Source: JAUUZT01 sp964654015
GTDB taxonomy: Bacteria; Chloroflexota; Dehalococcoidia; GIF9; AB-539-J10
Length of the DNA stretch: 22,823 bases
NCBI GenBank assembly: GCA_964654015.1
Contig: CAZZHQ010000033.1
Coordinates: 1-22,823 of the forward strand
Direction: 5' to 3'
Positions 6,669 to 14,450 of the stretch are shown in pieces. The notes below the pieces were generated by a model that made no database searches, was not told the origin of the DNA, and saw only the letters and a program-made list of their open reading frames with translations. Made by a program: the position numbers and the translations under genes. How positions within the stretch are numbered: position 1 is the first letter of the stretch; the number at the start of each line of letters is the position of its first letter.

Positions 6669-9484
6669 TATCTATCTCCCTCTACTATAAATTCATGTAA
6701 TTGGCCTAAATACTTAAACCTGTTTGTCGCTGATAATTTAAACAGGAAATGTTTCGCCCTGATATCACAGGCCAAATGCTTAACCAATATTTCCTCTGCA
6801 CCCGTTAAAGTGACTTCTCCCACGTCTTGCCATGCCGGTTCGCTATCTCTTTTCACTTCTATGGTTGCCGTTCCCGATATCTGGTTCTTAAAATACAGGT
6901 GTAAGTCTAATATCCGCCTGTAATAGGCAAGTCCCTGCTTGTTGGTTAAGTCGGTAGAGATAACAAAGTATGAGGTATAAGTTTCGCCGTCATCAGTTTC
7001 GGAGGCTTGTGTCTGGTAGGTATAGCCGCTATAATCAGAGCAGATTACTTTTCTCGTTCCCGTAGGTACATCACCGGAAGCGGCAGTTATAAACTTGACC
7101 CATTCACCATAAGAAACAAAGGGGGTAATAGTTGTAATTTGTTCATTGCTATCATCATATTCAGTCCATACATAATAAATAGCACTTGGACTAAGAACAA
7201 AGAACTGTGGACTACTTCTATAATAAGCAGAGGTTGTCTTTTTTGTTGCACTCCAATTGTTGCCATCGGTGTCCATAGTGGCTATCCATATTTGTTCATT
7301 ATCGCCATCATATTCAGTCCATACATAATAAATGACAGTTCCAACCACTTGTAATTTAGGAACATATTTATCATAAGTCTCAACGGTTATTGTCTTTTGA
7401 GTGGCAACCCAGTTATCTCCGTCAGTGTCCATTGTGGCAACCCATATCTGATATCTTTCACCACCATATTCAGACCAAACATAATAAATAACCGTATCTA
7501 CTACTTGTAGTTGGATATCTAATTTATCATAAGCAGTTGTAGTTTTCTTTGTTGTCACCCAGTCTGTACCATCTGTGTCCATAGAAGCAACCCATATTTG
7601 TCGTTTACTTCCGTCATGTTCTTCATAGACATAATAGATGACCGTTCCTACTACTTGTAATTGTGGGCGATATTTATTGTAAGCGGTAGTAGTCTTTTTG
7701 GTAGCTGAAAAGTTCTCACCGTTTAAATCTGATGTAGCTACCCATATTTGAGTTTTACTCCCATCATATTCTGTGTAGACATAGTAGATAGTATTACCCA
7801 CTACTTGTAGCTGTGGTAGAAACTTACTATAAGCGCTTGTTGTTTGTTTGGTAGCAGTTTTCCCCGAACCATCTATATTCATTACCCCTGTCCAAATCTG
7901 ACTATAAGTGCCATCACGCTCATACCAAACATAATATATCTTTGTACCAACAACCTGTAGTTGTGGATAGTATTTATCGTAAGCACTTGTTGTCCTTTGA
8001 GTAGCTACAAAACCAGAGCCGTCAAGGTTAGATACTGCTGTCCAGATTTGTCTTTTACTGCCATCACGCTCATACCAAACATAATATATTTTATCTCCCA
8101 CTATCTGGAATTGAGGATATTCCTTGTCATAGGCACTTGTTGTCCTTTTGACTGCATTAAATAAGTCATACTTCGCCCAAGCCCTATACCAGTATTCGGT
8201 ATTTTCAGTTAAGCCGGTAATATCTAAATCAAACATTCCTATTCCATAACTTCCTGCATCTTCACTTTTGCTTGAGGTATTGACTTTATCAAGTCCGTAA
8301 TCAAATCCTCTTTCATCACAATCCTGTCCACCTGTGGAAACGATTTCCCCATTACCTGTTACCTGATTTTTTAGTTCATCGGTTGCGTTATGTGTCACAA
8401 CTTCGGGATTGGAGTAATCAGTCGTAAAACTTAACCAATCACCATATCCTGTACCACCACCATTAGTTGCATAAGCCCTGAAGTAGTATTCAACATTCGG
8501 AGATAAATCTTCTAAGACTAAAGAATAAGCACCTACTCCTAAAGTACCTGTTTCGGGTAGGTCAGTTACATCCCCTGTAGCTCCTATCTTCCATTGGAAA
8601 CCTCTCTCAGTTGCGTCCTGTCCGCCTGTTTCAGTCATATTACCGTTTAAGGTAGCTTGTGCTGCCTCTATTAAGGTTGCAGCACTTGAGGTAACTGTCG
8701 GAGCGTCAACATCCACACCAAAACTCTTCCATGCACCGTACCCCGTACCGCCGGTTGGATTGGTAGCGTAAGCTCTAAAGTAATATTTCTTGGTCGGGTC
8801 TAAACCAGTCAGAGCTTTACTGTAAGCCCCTACTGCAAAATAACCACTATCATAAGCATATGAAACAACACCGTCTATTCCTTCTTTATGCTCAAAACCT
8901 TTTATAGTTGGAGCCTCACCACCTGTAGAAGTGATATTGCCATTTAATGTAGCCAAAGCACCTGCCACACCCGTAGCGGCATTAGTGGTTACTGAAGGTT
9001 TTCCGATAGTCTCGTAAAACATGACTTCATAAACTGCCGCTGCAAAAACATAAGAAGGATTATTATAAAATCTCATTCTCATTTTGGTAACATATTGAAC
9101 TGTGAAAGTTTTTTCTACCCACGCAACATTAAGAAAAGACCCTTCATAAACATTGTGCCAACTTCCGTCATAATATATATCTAAATCAATCCTGTTTATA
9201 CCATTTGTACCACCATAAAATGCAATAAATTTTACTTTAGAACAATATATTGCCTTAGTGGTAAATTCTATAAAATTAGTCCAACTTGCTGCTGGTACAC
9301 CACAAGAAGTAAATGTATGAGCATCACCATCAAAAGCCATATACTCATTATTCCAACTTCCATTCGGGTCATTAAAGCCAGTCGGATATATATATTCATT
9401 TGCCATTTTATTCACCTCATTATGGAGAAACACTCCACACGCTATTAATAATAAAACTGATAGAATAATAACTATCTTTTTCAT
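6668..9484 (-). CDS. Modular tail/receptor-binding candidate: discoidin-like, three Fn3-like and a seven-blade propeller
   Basis: A 938-residue protein. Residues 1-26 (MKKIVIILSVLLLIACGVF) form a Sec-type lipoprotein signal with lipobox L13-I14-A15-C16. Residues about 30-160 resemble a galactose-binding or discoidin beta-sandwich (ASWTNFIEF, IDLDIYYDGSWHNVY). Three fibronectin-III-like modules follow at about 163-257, 261-354 and 359-441, with shared motifs ATLNGN, TGGQ, RGF and YYFRAYATN. Seven repeats of about 50 residues span about 448-800 (TTSAYDKxxPQLQVVGxxIYYVWxExDG...QIWxAxMDxDGxxW), as expected for a seven-bladed propeller. The C-terminal beta domain (about 810-938) ends RFKYLGQLHEFIVEGD, like ends of podovirus propeller tail proteins. 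The start used has AAGGAGGCGTAAAA. A second in-frame ATG (codon 27, position 9406) also has a good site, GAGGTGAATAAA, and gives a 912-residue protein without the signal. A role in host recognition is inferred. Confidence 0.85.
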   Translation of the reverse strand: MKKIVIILSVLLLIACGVFLHNEVNKMANEYIYPTGFNDPNGSWNNEYMAFDGDAHTFTSCGVPAASWTNFIEFTTKAIYCSKVKFIAFYGGTNGINRIDLDIYYDGSWHNVYEGSFLNVAWVEKTFTVQYVTKMRMRFYNNPSYVFAAAVYEVMFYETIGKPSVTTNAATGVAGALATLNGNITSTGGEAPTIKGFEHKEGIDGVVSYAYDSGYFAVGAYSKALTGLDPTKKYYFRAYATNPTGGTGYGAWKSFGVDVDAPTVTSSAATLIEAAQATLNGNMTETGGQDATERGFQWKIGATGDVTDLPETGTLGVGAYSLVLEDLSPNVEYYFRAYATNGGGTGYGDWLSFTTDYSNPEVVTHNATDELKNQVTGNGEIVSTGGQDCDERGFDYGLDKVNTSSKSEDAGSYGIGMFDLDITGLTENTEYWYRAWAKYDLFNAVKRTTSAYDKEYPQFQIVGDKIYYVWYERDGSKRQIWTAVSNLDGSGFVATQRTTSAYDKYYPQLQVVGTKIYYVWYERDGTYSQIWTGVMNIDGSGKTATKQTTSAYSKFLPQLQVVGNTIYYVYTEYDGSKTQIWVATSDLNGENFSATKKTTTAYNKYRPQLQVVGTVIYYVYEEHDGSKRQIWVASMDTDGTDWVTTKKTTTAYDKLDIQLQVVDTVIYYVWSEYGGERYQIWVATMDTDGDNWVATQKTITVETYDKYVPKLQVVGTVIYYVWTEYDGDNEQIWIATMDTDGNNWSATKKTTSAYYRSSPQFFVLSPSAIYYVWTEYDDSNEQITTITPFVSYGEWVKFITAASGDVPTGTRKVICSDYSGYTYQTQASETDDGETYTSYFVISTDLTNKQGLAYYRRILDLHLYFKNQISGTATIEVKRDSEPAWQDVGEVTLTGAEEILVKHLACDIRAKHFLFKLSATNRFKYLGQLHEFIVEGDR
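7085..8143 (-). repeat. Seven tandem propeller repeats, about 150 bp each
   Basis: Seven in-frame units of about 150 bp encode the propeller blades of the 938-residue protein. Some units are nearly identical over 20-30 bp (for example around 7905-7940 and 8060-8095, and around 7150-7170 and 7305-7330), which suggests recent expansion by duplication. Confidence 0.8.
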
Positions 9485-9486
9485 TT

Positions 9487-11028
9487 TTACGCCTCCTTAT
9501 ATTCACCAAAGGCAGGCACGGCCAAGTCTACTTCTCCCCATTTCTTGTATTTATTTAATGTAATCACTTTATTGTTTAAGTTACTGCTTACCGGTATACT
9601 CCACCAGATGTCCTCTGAATCAGCCATATATATTGCCTGAATAAGATAGGCATATTGTGGATTGATTAACTTGATTAACGGGTCAATATCTCCTGATATC
9701 TCTCCTGTTTCAATGTCGCGTATGGTATTATCGGAAGCATAAAAATATAATCTTCCTTCAGGATCATTAACAATGGAATGATTGGACTGACATCCAATAG
9801 AACTTGGCATTTTCTTCCAACCCCATACAGCCCTGGTTGATACCAGCCATTGCAGAATATAACTCTTTTCCTTAAATATAATTAAGTTCCCCTGATAATT
9901 GCCAAAGCCTGTGATAAATTCTTCCCCTTCTGTTTCCTTGCTTCCTGCATCTCCTTTAATCCAGCCACCCGTCTCTGCATCACCCAAATCACTCCATCTA
10001 ATTCTCTGTGGTTTAGACACGCCATTTTCATAGGTATATCCCAGTTGTAGATAATTCTCGAAGGCAGTAACATATTTCGCTTTAGTCAAGAATTGGCTCT
10101 CATATTCCTCTACAACATCATCATTGCCGCCTGTGCCTGCAACGGCATCACCTTGCGCCTGTGTATGCTCATAGGTTAAATCTACGGTAAAAGTTAATGA
10201 TACGCCAGCCTGAATGGTATATATCTTTCTGACTTCTTCTCTTTCCCCGCCTCTGTTAATATATACATATTCCCCTACCTCAAAGCCTGTGGTAGAAGCC
10301 ACATTTAACACTTTCTGTGCATCGGAACTATTAGCGTCAACTGTGGTATTGGCGCTGGCAGTATGCTCATAGGTAAGGTCATCAACCATTGTAATAGATA
10401 CACCGGAAGATACAGAAGCAACAACGCTAACCTCTTCCCTGTCAGTGCCTCTGCCTATAATCACCTTATTTGTAGCGGCATATCCTGTCGTAGCGGCAAC
10501 ACTCAACACTTTCTGATCGGCTGCTGATGTTTCATCTACAACAGTTTCATTAGAGTAAAGTCTCCCATATTCAATACCTGTCGCTGTATCAAGCGCCTCA
10601 AAGTTTCCCGTACTGTCCCAGCAAAGCACATAATCAACATTATTAGTGGCAATAACCATGTCATTGTAATCTTCGGTGTCCCATTCGATACAATCACCCG
10701 TGCAAGTCCATTTCAAGTCCCAAACCAAAGTGGAAGTATTCCAGAGGTATATGTGTGCTTTTGTAAAGGCTAAAAGGTATTGAACGGCTGTAGAACGCTT
10801 GGTGAAGGTGTGATAGTGCAGTATGGTATAACCGTCAGGTGTTTGGGATTTATTACCGTCAGTATCGAGGCAATCGGCTTCCCTCATCAGCCTTGTCCAG
10901 ACTTCACCATATTTCGTTAGTATGTTGGAATTTTCGGTATTCACGGTATTGGGTAATAGTATGGTAGGGTAATCTTTTTTTAACCCTAATACCGGTGAGA
11001 ATATACCAAATTTCTGTTTACCTGCCAT
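9487..11028 (-). CDS. P22 gp10-like tail hub / packaged-DNA stabilisation protein
   Basis: A 513-residue protein whose opening (MAGKQKFGIFSPVLGLKKD) and later beta-rich repeats (YLLAFTKAHIYLWN, IATNNVDYVLCWD, FGNYQGNLIIFKEKSYILQW, YFYASDNTIRDIETG) fit the beta-propeller tail proteins that close the head, as P22 gp10 does. Two copies of a roughly 65-residue module are inserted between propeller strands at about 166-228 and 229-296 (SAADQKVLSVAATTG...RGTDREE...GVSITMVDDLTYEHT). The same module occurs twice in the 277-residue gene upstream. It starts with ATG after TAAGGAGTAATT. It lies directly after the gp4-like adaptor, the order found in P22-like tails. The gp10 call rests on fold-like repeats and gene order, not on a diagnostic motif. 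Confidence 0.72.
   Translation of the reverse strand: MAGKQKFGIFSPVLGLKKDYPTILLPNTVNTENSNILTKYGEVWTRLMREADCLDTDGNKSQTPDGYTILHYHTFTKRSTAVQYLLAFTKAHIYLWNTSTLVWDLKWTCTGDCIEWDTEDYNDMVIATNNVDYVLCWDSTGNFEALDTATGIEYGRLYSNETVVDETSAADQKVLSVAATTGYAATNKVIIGRGTDREEVSVVASVSSGVSITMVDDLTYEHTASANTTVDANSSDAQKVLNVASTTGFEVGEYVYINRGGEREEVRKIYTIQAGVSLTFTVDLTYEHTQAQGDAVAGTGGNDDVVEEYESQFLTKAKYVTAFENYLQLGYTYENGVSKPQRIRWSDLGDAETGGWIKGDAGSKETEGEEFITGFGNYQGNLIIFKEKSYILQWLVSTRAVWGWKKMPSSIGCQSNHSIVNDPEGRLYFYASDNTIRDIETGEISGDIDPLIKLINPQYAYLIQAIYMADSEDIWWSIPVSSNLNNKVITLNKYKKWGEVDLAVPAFGEYKEA
10141..10533 (-). repeat. Shared module pair inside the gp10-like gene
   Basis: Two copies of a roughly 65-residue module (pattern QKVLxVAxTTGFxxGExVxIxRG, then REE, GVSxT and LTYEHT). 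The DNA also resembles the pair at 12049-12453. Confidence 0.75.
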
Positions 11029-11037
11029 AATTACTCC

Positions 11038-11673
11038 TTACCATAAATCATGATATCCCGATGACCTTTGTTCTCTCTCTACTAAATCTTTCAGAGGGGG
11101 TAAAAATATTTTCAAGTAAAGTGTTTCATATTCATTCGCTTTATCACTCCATCCTATCCCTCTGCAATAATTTGCCTTCACTTTGGTATAGAGGGCGTCC
11201 CTGTATATGTCAGAATAGTAGCGGTCAATATTATCTATGGCGTAAACATCTGAACCATCTATGGACTCCAATTCAGGCACAAAGGCATTGTAAAACAAGG
11301 TAGCGGTATAGATGGCGTCAGGTGTGGGATAGGGATACCAGAAACCGCCATGTATCGCAAAGCTGTAAGGCAAACCATAATTAGCCGAGGTCTGGTCGGC
11401 GATTGCCAATTGATATTCTCTCCATGTAATCTTTTCCAGAGGGTCGTTATCATCAATCTTTATGGACATTAATTTTTTATAATCAGTAGGCAGGGAATAA
11501 TAAGTACCGCCTACGGTTGTCGGTACAGTCGTCTCAAACCATATAAACAAATCCCTCATGCTTATATCTTTCATGGCACTAAGGATATATTCTGCCATAG
11601 TGTCATCAGTTTCAGACCTGTTTAACTCTTTATTCACATGGGCAAGAATTTCTTCTTTGGTTATTTCAGCCAA
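11038..11673 (-). CDS. Head-to-tail adaptor (P22 gp4-like)
   Basis: A 211-residue protein with an N-terminal helical part (ITKEEILAHVNKELNRSETD, AEYILSAMKDIS), then YYSLPTDYKKLMSI, PLEKITWREYQ and GGFWYPYPTPD, and a helical C-terminal part (YYSDIYRDALYTKVKANYC, KANEYETLYLKIFLPPL). This arrangement, with LPxDYxKL followed by a LxxITWxEY-type element, is typical of connector or adaptor proteins that bind the portal ring in podoviruses. The start appears to be TTG, with AAGGTG seven bases upstream; no ATG lies nearby in frame. It sits between head and tail genes, which fits a neck role. The assignment is by pattern and position. Confidence 0.72.
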   Translation of the reverse strand: MAEITKEEILAHVNKELNRSETDDTMAEYILSAMKDISMRDLFIWFETTVPTTVGGTYYSLPTDYKKLMSIKIDDNDPLEKITWREYQLAIADQTSANYGLPYSFAIHGGFWYPYPTPDAIYTATLFYNAFVPELESIDGSDVYAIDNIDRYYSDIYRDALYTKVKANYCRGIGWSDKANEYETLYLKIFLPPLKDLVEREQRSSGYHDLW

Positions 11674-11688
11674 TTAAAATCACCTTCT

Positions 11689-12522
11689 TTATCTCATTAG
11701 GGCATAACTTATATTTTTATTACTTCTTCCCTGGTCAACGGGTGCAGCCAAAGTTCCCGACCTTAATTTAATATAAGGCAGGGCAATCATGGCTTCTAAT
11801 ATCTCGCCATTTAAGACAATAACCTTACTTGCCGCCACACTTGCTATGGTCGTTTCTCCTACATCATCAGCATTGACGACTTGGTTAAATGTGCCATAAG
11901 CCGTATTACAGGCGACAAAGGTTATAATTGCAGTTGTCCATGTTGAAGGGAGAAATAGTGCCATATATTTATAATGCTTTTTAGGTAATACGGTGGACAG
12001 GCTTGCTAGACAGGCTTCCACTACTCCGCCTATACCTGTTTGAGAAACTGCTTCTGCGGCGTCATGGGTAAATAATAAATCCTCTACCATAGTCAATGAT
12101 ACTCCTGAGGCAATAGAAGCAATAGTATAAGTGGCTTCGTGGCTTTCTCCGTCATCTACAAGAACGGTTTCACCAACTGCAAAATCGGTCGTAGCGGTAA
12201 CAGCCAATACTTTTTGTTCGGCAGCACTCTCGGCATCTGTGGTGGTGTCTGCATCTACGGTGTGATTATAAACAAGGTTAGCGTCTAAAGTGATGCTTAC
12301 TCCTTCCGATATAGAAGCAACCGTTCCTTCTTCTTCCCTGTCAGTTCCCCTGTCAAGGATTACCCGCCAGCCAGGTTGGTAGTCTGTAGCTGAAAAATTA
12401 CCTGTAGCGGCAACAGGCACTACTTTCTGACCCTTGGCAGCAGTTGCGTCAATATCGCTTCCCGTAGAGTAAACGGTCGGTATTTCTATGTGGCCTGTAA
12501 CGTGCATATCTTGATCAACCAT
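11689..12522 (-). CDS. Virion structural protein with two copies of a shared module and a decoration-like C-terminus
   Basis: A 277-residue protein. After a short N-terminal strand segment (about 1-23) come two copies of a roughly 65-residue module at about 24-94 and 95-158 (KGQKVVPVAATGNF...DRGTDREEEGTVASIS and EQKVLAVTATTDFAVGETVLV...TYTIASIASG). These closely resemble the two copies inside the gp10-like protein. The C-terminal part (about 165-277) has the pattern of phage head decoration or fibre-base sandwiches: KYMALFLPSTWTTAIITFV, IASVAASKVIVL and YIKLRSGTLAAPV. The start ATG overlaps the upstream stop by 8 bp, with GGAAGTG as ribosome binding site. A capsid- or neck-bound surface protein is the most likely role, by inference. 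Confidence 0.72.
   Translation of the reverse strand: MVDQDMHVTGHIEIPTVYSTGSDIDATAAKGQKVVPVAATGNFSATDYQPGWRVILDRGTDREEEGTVASISEGVSITLDANLVYNHTVDADTTTDAESAAEQKVLAVTATTDFAVGETVLVDDGESHEATYTIASIASGVSLTMVEDLLFTHDAAEAVSQTGIGGVVEACLASLSTVLPKKHYKYMALFLPSTWTTAIITFVACNTAYGTFNQVVNADDVGETTIASVAASKVIVLNGEILEAMIALPYIKLRSGTLAAPVDQGRSNKNISYALMR
12049..12453 (-). repeat. Shared module pair inside the 277-residue structural gene
   Basis: Two copies of the same module as at 10141-10533. The first carries RGTDREE and GVSIT, the second QKVLAVTATTDF and GVSLTMVEDL. Confidence 0.75.
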
Positions 12523-12859
12523 TTGTGTTCACTTCCTTTTTATTAAGAGTTTCAATAATCTCTTTTTTCTTTTTGCTTTTAATCCCCGCTTTTTCTGCTT
12601 CAATTAAAAGCTCTTTGTATTTTAATAACTCATATTTCACTTTATTGCCTATCGGTTTTTCTGCAACAGGTTTCCAGGGGTGGTTGGTGGCAAACTGGTC
12701 TGGCCGTGCCTGTAATATTTCAATTATCTTTGGGTCGTCTGTATCATATTCCCCGTTACGAAAGACACATACTCTTTTTTGTGATACAACCTTCAATCCG
12801 TCTTTTACCTGTTTAATAACTGAATTAGGCTTATCGGTAATCTTTGAAAAAAACTTCAT
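12515..12859 (-). CDS. Small neck/head-associated protein with SAP/HeH-like C-terminus
   Basis: A 114-residue basic protein. Its first half has KRVCVFRNGEYDTDDPKIIE, a pattern of small phage head-completion proteins where a strand pair is followed by a TDDPxxIExL helix. The C-terminal half (KYKELLIEAEKAGIKSKKKK) resembles a SAP or HeH/LEM helix-extended-loop-helix motif, which in such proteins may contact nucleic acid. The start used is the ATG of MKFFSKI, nine bases after AGGAGG. An upstream GTG that would give MIIMKFF is directly against the ribosome binding site and is less likely. The gene overlaps the next by 8 bp. Its function is not established from sequence. Confidence 0.72.
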   Translation of the reverse strand: MKFFSKITDKPNSVIKQVKDGLKVVSQKRVCVFRNGEYDTDDPKIIEILQARPDQFATNHPWKPVAEKPIGNKVKYELLKYKELLIEAEKAGIKSKKKKEIIETLNKKEVNTNG

Positions 12860-12882
12860 AATAATCACCCTCCTTTATAGGG

Positions 12883-12909
12883 AGAGAGGCAAGTTGATCC
12901 TGCCTCTCT
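12883..12909 (-). other. Hairpin between decoration-like and SAP/HeH-like genes
   Basis: Perfect 9-bp stem AGAGAGGCA / TGCCTCTCT with a 9-nt loop. No U-tract follows on the minus strand, so it is not a normal intrinsic terminator. It could act in mRNA processing or stability. Confidence 0.45.
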
Positions 12910-12917
12910 GGTTTAAT

Positions 12918-13592
12918 TTAAGCTAACTGTATAAACCCGACTTTGACAGTAGCCCCTGAAACGGCAGTGGTAGGTATTAATCTCATTAATATCGAATCTT
13001 TTCTGTTAATTGCACCTGTTAATACTTCTGATTCGGTCTGTAAATACGGTAAAGTATCTATCTGTATTACGTTAGAGGTAGCAAGTAGCGGTTTACATAA
13101 TATTTTAGGTAATCCCGTTTCGTGGCAGCCTGTCATTACGGGATTAGGTTCAAAACTAATTTCAGGACTATTGGCAGCACTGTTAATGACAAAGACCAAA
13201 GCCTTGTTCTTTGTGCTTGGATGCAGGATAAAGGTATCTATCTCGTCAAAATCGCAGGCGGCAGCGTCATCATACACGTTCCATACATTCGGGCTAACAG
13301 GGGTAACCACTTCAATCCAGTCTGCATCAGTAGCGCCATCTTCTATTTCATATATGCCGTCATTATTCATGTTGGCATTTCCTGTACTGACTGAATCCCT
13401 TATGATAATCCAGTCACCTGTTGCAAAGGCAGTTCCTATTCCGGTCATTGCTATTCTACAAGCCCCGTCAGCTTCAAGGGTAAAAACGGCAGCCCCATGA
13501 TCTTCCTTGTTACAGGTAGCGGAAACGAGGGTTAATACTTTCATGCCGTTTACACTTAAATCTGTACTGGTAGGCACATCTATATAAGCCAT
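12918..13592 (-). CDS. Decoration-like virion protein (224 aa), longest of three related genes
   Basis: A 224-residue beta-rich protein. The N-terminal half has a beta fold with TGDWIIIRDS and NNDGIYEIEDGA. The segment FILHPSTKNKALVFVINSA (about 120-138) lines up with IPTKNGKKLILIINE and TPTKSCNKLLVILTN in the next two genes upstream, so part of it appears to be the same beta-sandwich, extended by an extra N-terminal domain. The C-terminal end (VSGATVKVGFIQLA) is a typical outer-strand ending. It starts with ATG and is preceded by the same leader sequence as its two relatives. A capsid decoration or other repeated surface protein is the likely role, by inference from position after the coat gene. 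Confidence 0.72.
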   Translation of the reverse strand: MAYIDVPTSTDLSVNGMKVLTLVSATCNKEDHGAAVFTLEADGACRIAMTGIGTAFATGDWIIIRDSVSTGNANMNNDGIYEIEDGATDADWIEVVTPVSPNVWNVYDDAAACDFDEIDTFILHPSTKNKALVFVINSAANSPEISFEPNPVMTGCHETGLPKILCKPLLATSNVIQIDTLPYLQTESEVLTGAINRKDSILMRLIPTTAVSGATVKVGFIQLA

Positions 13593-13611
13593 AATATTCT
13601 CCTTTCCCTTA
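13589..13611 (-). repeat. Translation leader repeat, copy A
   Basis: A 23-bp sequence, exactly repeated at 14036-14058, that covers the ribosome binding site (AAAGGAGAATATT) and start codon of the 224-residue gene. It marks the duplication of the decoration-like gene cassette. Confidence 0.75.
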
Positions 13612-13625
13612 CAATTAAGGCAAGT

Positions 13626-14039
13626 TTATACTGGTATCTGGAAGTGTTGATAGGTTGCATCGTGGTCAGTCCATACTTTTTTGCCTGTTGCGGGGGTAAT
13701 TGTTACAACGATTTTACTTTCAGTAGCGTCAACGCCTGTGGATGTCATATATCTTGCAGGAGTAAAACAGAAGGCTTTTGAAGTGCCTTGTGCAACTGCA
13801 ACAGCACCCATTGCTTTAGCAGCCCAGTAATTCCCAGCGGAAACAGTAACAGACAAACTGCCTGCATTACCTGAAACTTCATTGATTATCAATATCAGCT
13901 TTTTGCCGTTTTTAGTGGGGATAAAAGTTAAAGTTTCAAGTGCGTCTGCTGTGGTATTAGTAAAAGCCACATTAGTACACAAAACGCCGCTATCCCTTGT
14001 CAGGTCTATGTTGGTAACATCTGTATTTATCGTAACCAT
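13626..14039 (-). CDS. Decoration-like virion protein (137 aa), paralogue of the gene upstream
   Basis: A 137-residue beta-rich protein that shares FIPTKNGKKLILIINE, SAGNYWAAKAMGAV and FTPARYM with the 124-residue protein upstream (ITPTKSCNKLLVILTN, VAGDFWAAKAMTQV, FESARFS). The spacing is preserved, so the two are duplicates. WAAKAM is the most conserved element. A pair of small beta proteins directly after the major coat protein is typical of head decoration or cement proteins. It starts with ATG and the ribosome binding site AAAGGAGAATATT, part of a leader repeated in front of all three relatives. No enzyme motif is seen. Confidence 0.75.
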   Translation of the reverse strand: MVTINTDVTNIDLTRDSGVLCTNVAFTNTTADALETLTFIPTKNGKKLILIINEVSGNAGSLSVTVSAGNYWAAKAMGAVAVAQGTSKAFCFTPARYMTSTGVDATESKIVVTITPATGKKVWTDHDATYQHFQIPV

Positions 14040-14058
14040 AATATTCTCCTTTCCCTTA
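14036..14058 (-). repeat. Translation leader repeat, copy B
   Basis: Identical over 23 bp to copy A; it precedes the 137-residue decoration-like gene and includes its ATG. Confidence 0.75.
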
Positions 14059-14433
14059 TTAAGGTAACTCTATAACGGTATAGTAAGTTGTGGTAGTGGC
14101 AGCAGCCCCTAACGTCATAACAATACGGTAATCATAAGCAGAGGCAGCGGTGTTTAATACATACTTTGAAAATCTTGCAGACTCAAAAACAAATACTCTT
14201 GTTTCTGCTCCCATTGTTACTTGGGTCATTGCTTTTGCAGCCCAGAAATCTCCGGCAACAATATCAACAGTATAGTTAGCGCCGCCATTAGTCAGTATTA
14301 CCAGTAATTTATTACATGATTTTGTCGGGGTAATAACTAAACTGACGGTATCAGCGCCAATAGCTGTTGGGGCGGCAACTGTCCCTGTATTTCTTACAGC
14401 ACTAATAATGGTGCAATCCATTGAAGTAGCCAT
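14059..14433 (-). CDS. Decoration-like virion protein (124 aa)
   Basis: A 124-residue protein, the first of three related genes after the coat protein. Motifs are ITPTKSCNKLLVILTN (about 46-61), VAGDFWAAKAMTQV (about 72-85) and a beta-rich C-terminus (YRIVMTLGAAATTTTYYTVI). The start is the ATG of MATSMDC, nine bases after AAGGAG. A longer reading frame that would add MGAIFQSLRKENI runs through the hairpin region and lacks a ribosome binding site. The coat-proximal position and small beta fold suggest a capsid cement or decoration protein (inference). A strong hairpin between it and the coat gene may lower its transcription relative to coat. Confidence 0.75.
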   Translation of the reverse strand: MATSMDCTIISAVRNTGTVAAPTAIGADTVSLVITPTKSCNKLLVILTNGGANYTVDIVAGDFWAAKAMTQVTMGAETRVFVFESARFSKYVLNTAASAYDYRIVMTLGAAATTTTYYTVIELP

Positions 14434-14447
14434 AATATTCTCCTTTC
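14430..14447 (-). repeat. Translation leader repeat, copy C (shorter)
   Basis: Shares 18 bp with copies A and B, from the start codon through AAAGGAGAATATT, before the 124-residue decoration-like gene. Confidence 0.65.
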
Positions 14448-14450
14448 TTA

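Noticed and set aside
7085..8143. Regular repeats as a CRISPR array or DNA-level satellite
   Set aside because: The period is about 150 bp, the repeats are imperfect and they encode propeller blades in frame.
12883..12909. Intrinsic terminator
   Set aside because: The stem is good but no U-tract follows on the transcribed strand. It is listed only as a hairpin.
12943..13500. Long plus-strand open frame (185 codons)
   Set aside because: It is antisense to the 224-residue decoration-like gene, has no ribosome binding site and its protein has no recognisable pattern. The other plus-strand frames (for example 16433-16843 and 19143-19541) are also shadows of minus-strand genes.
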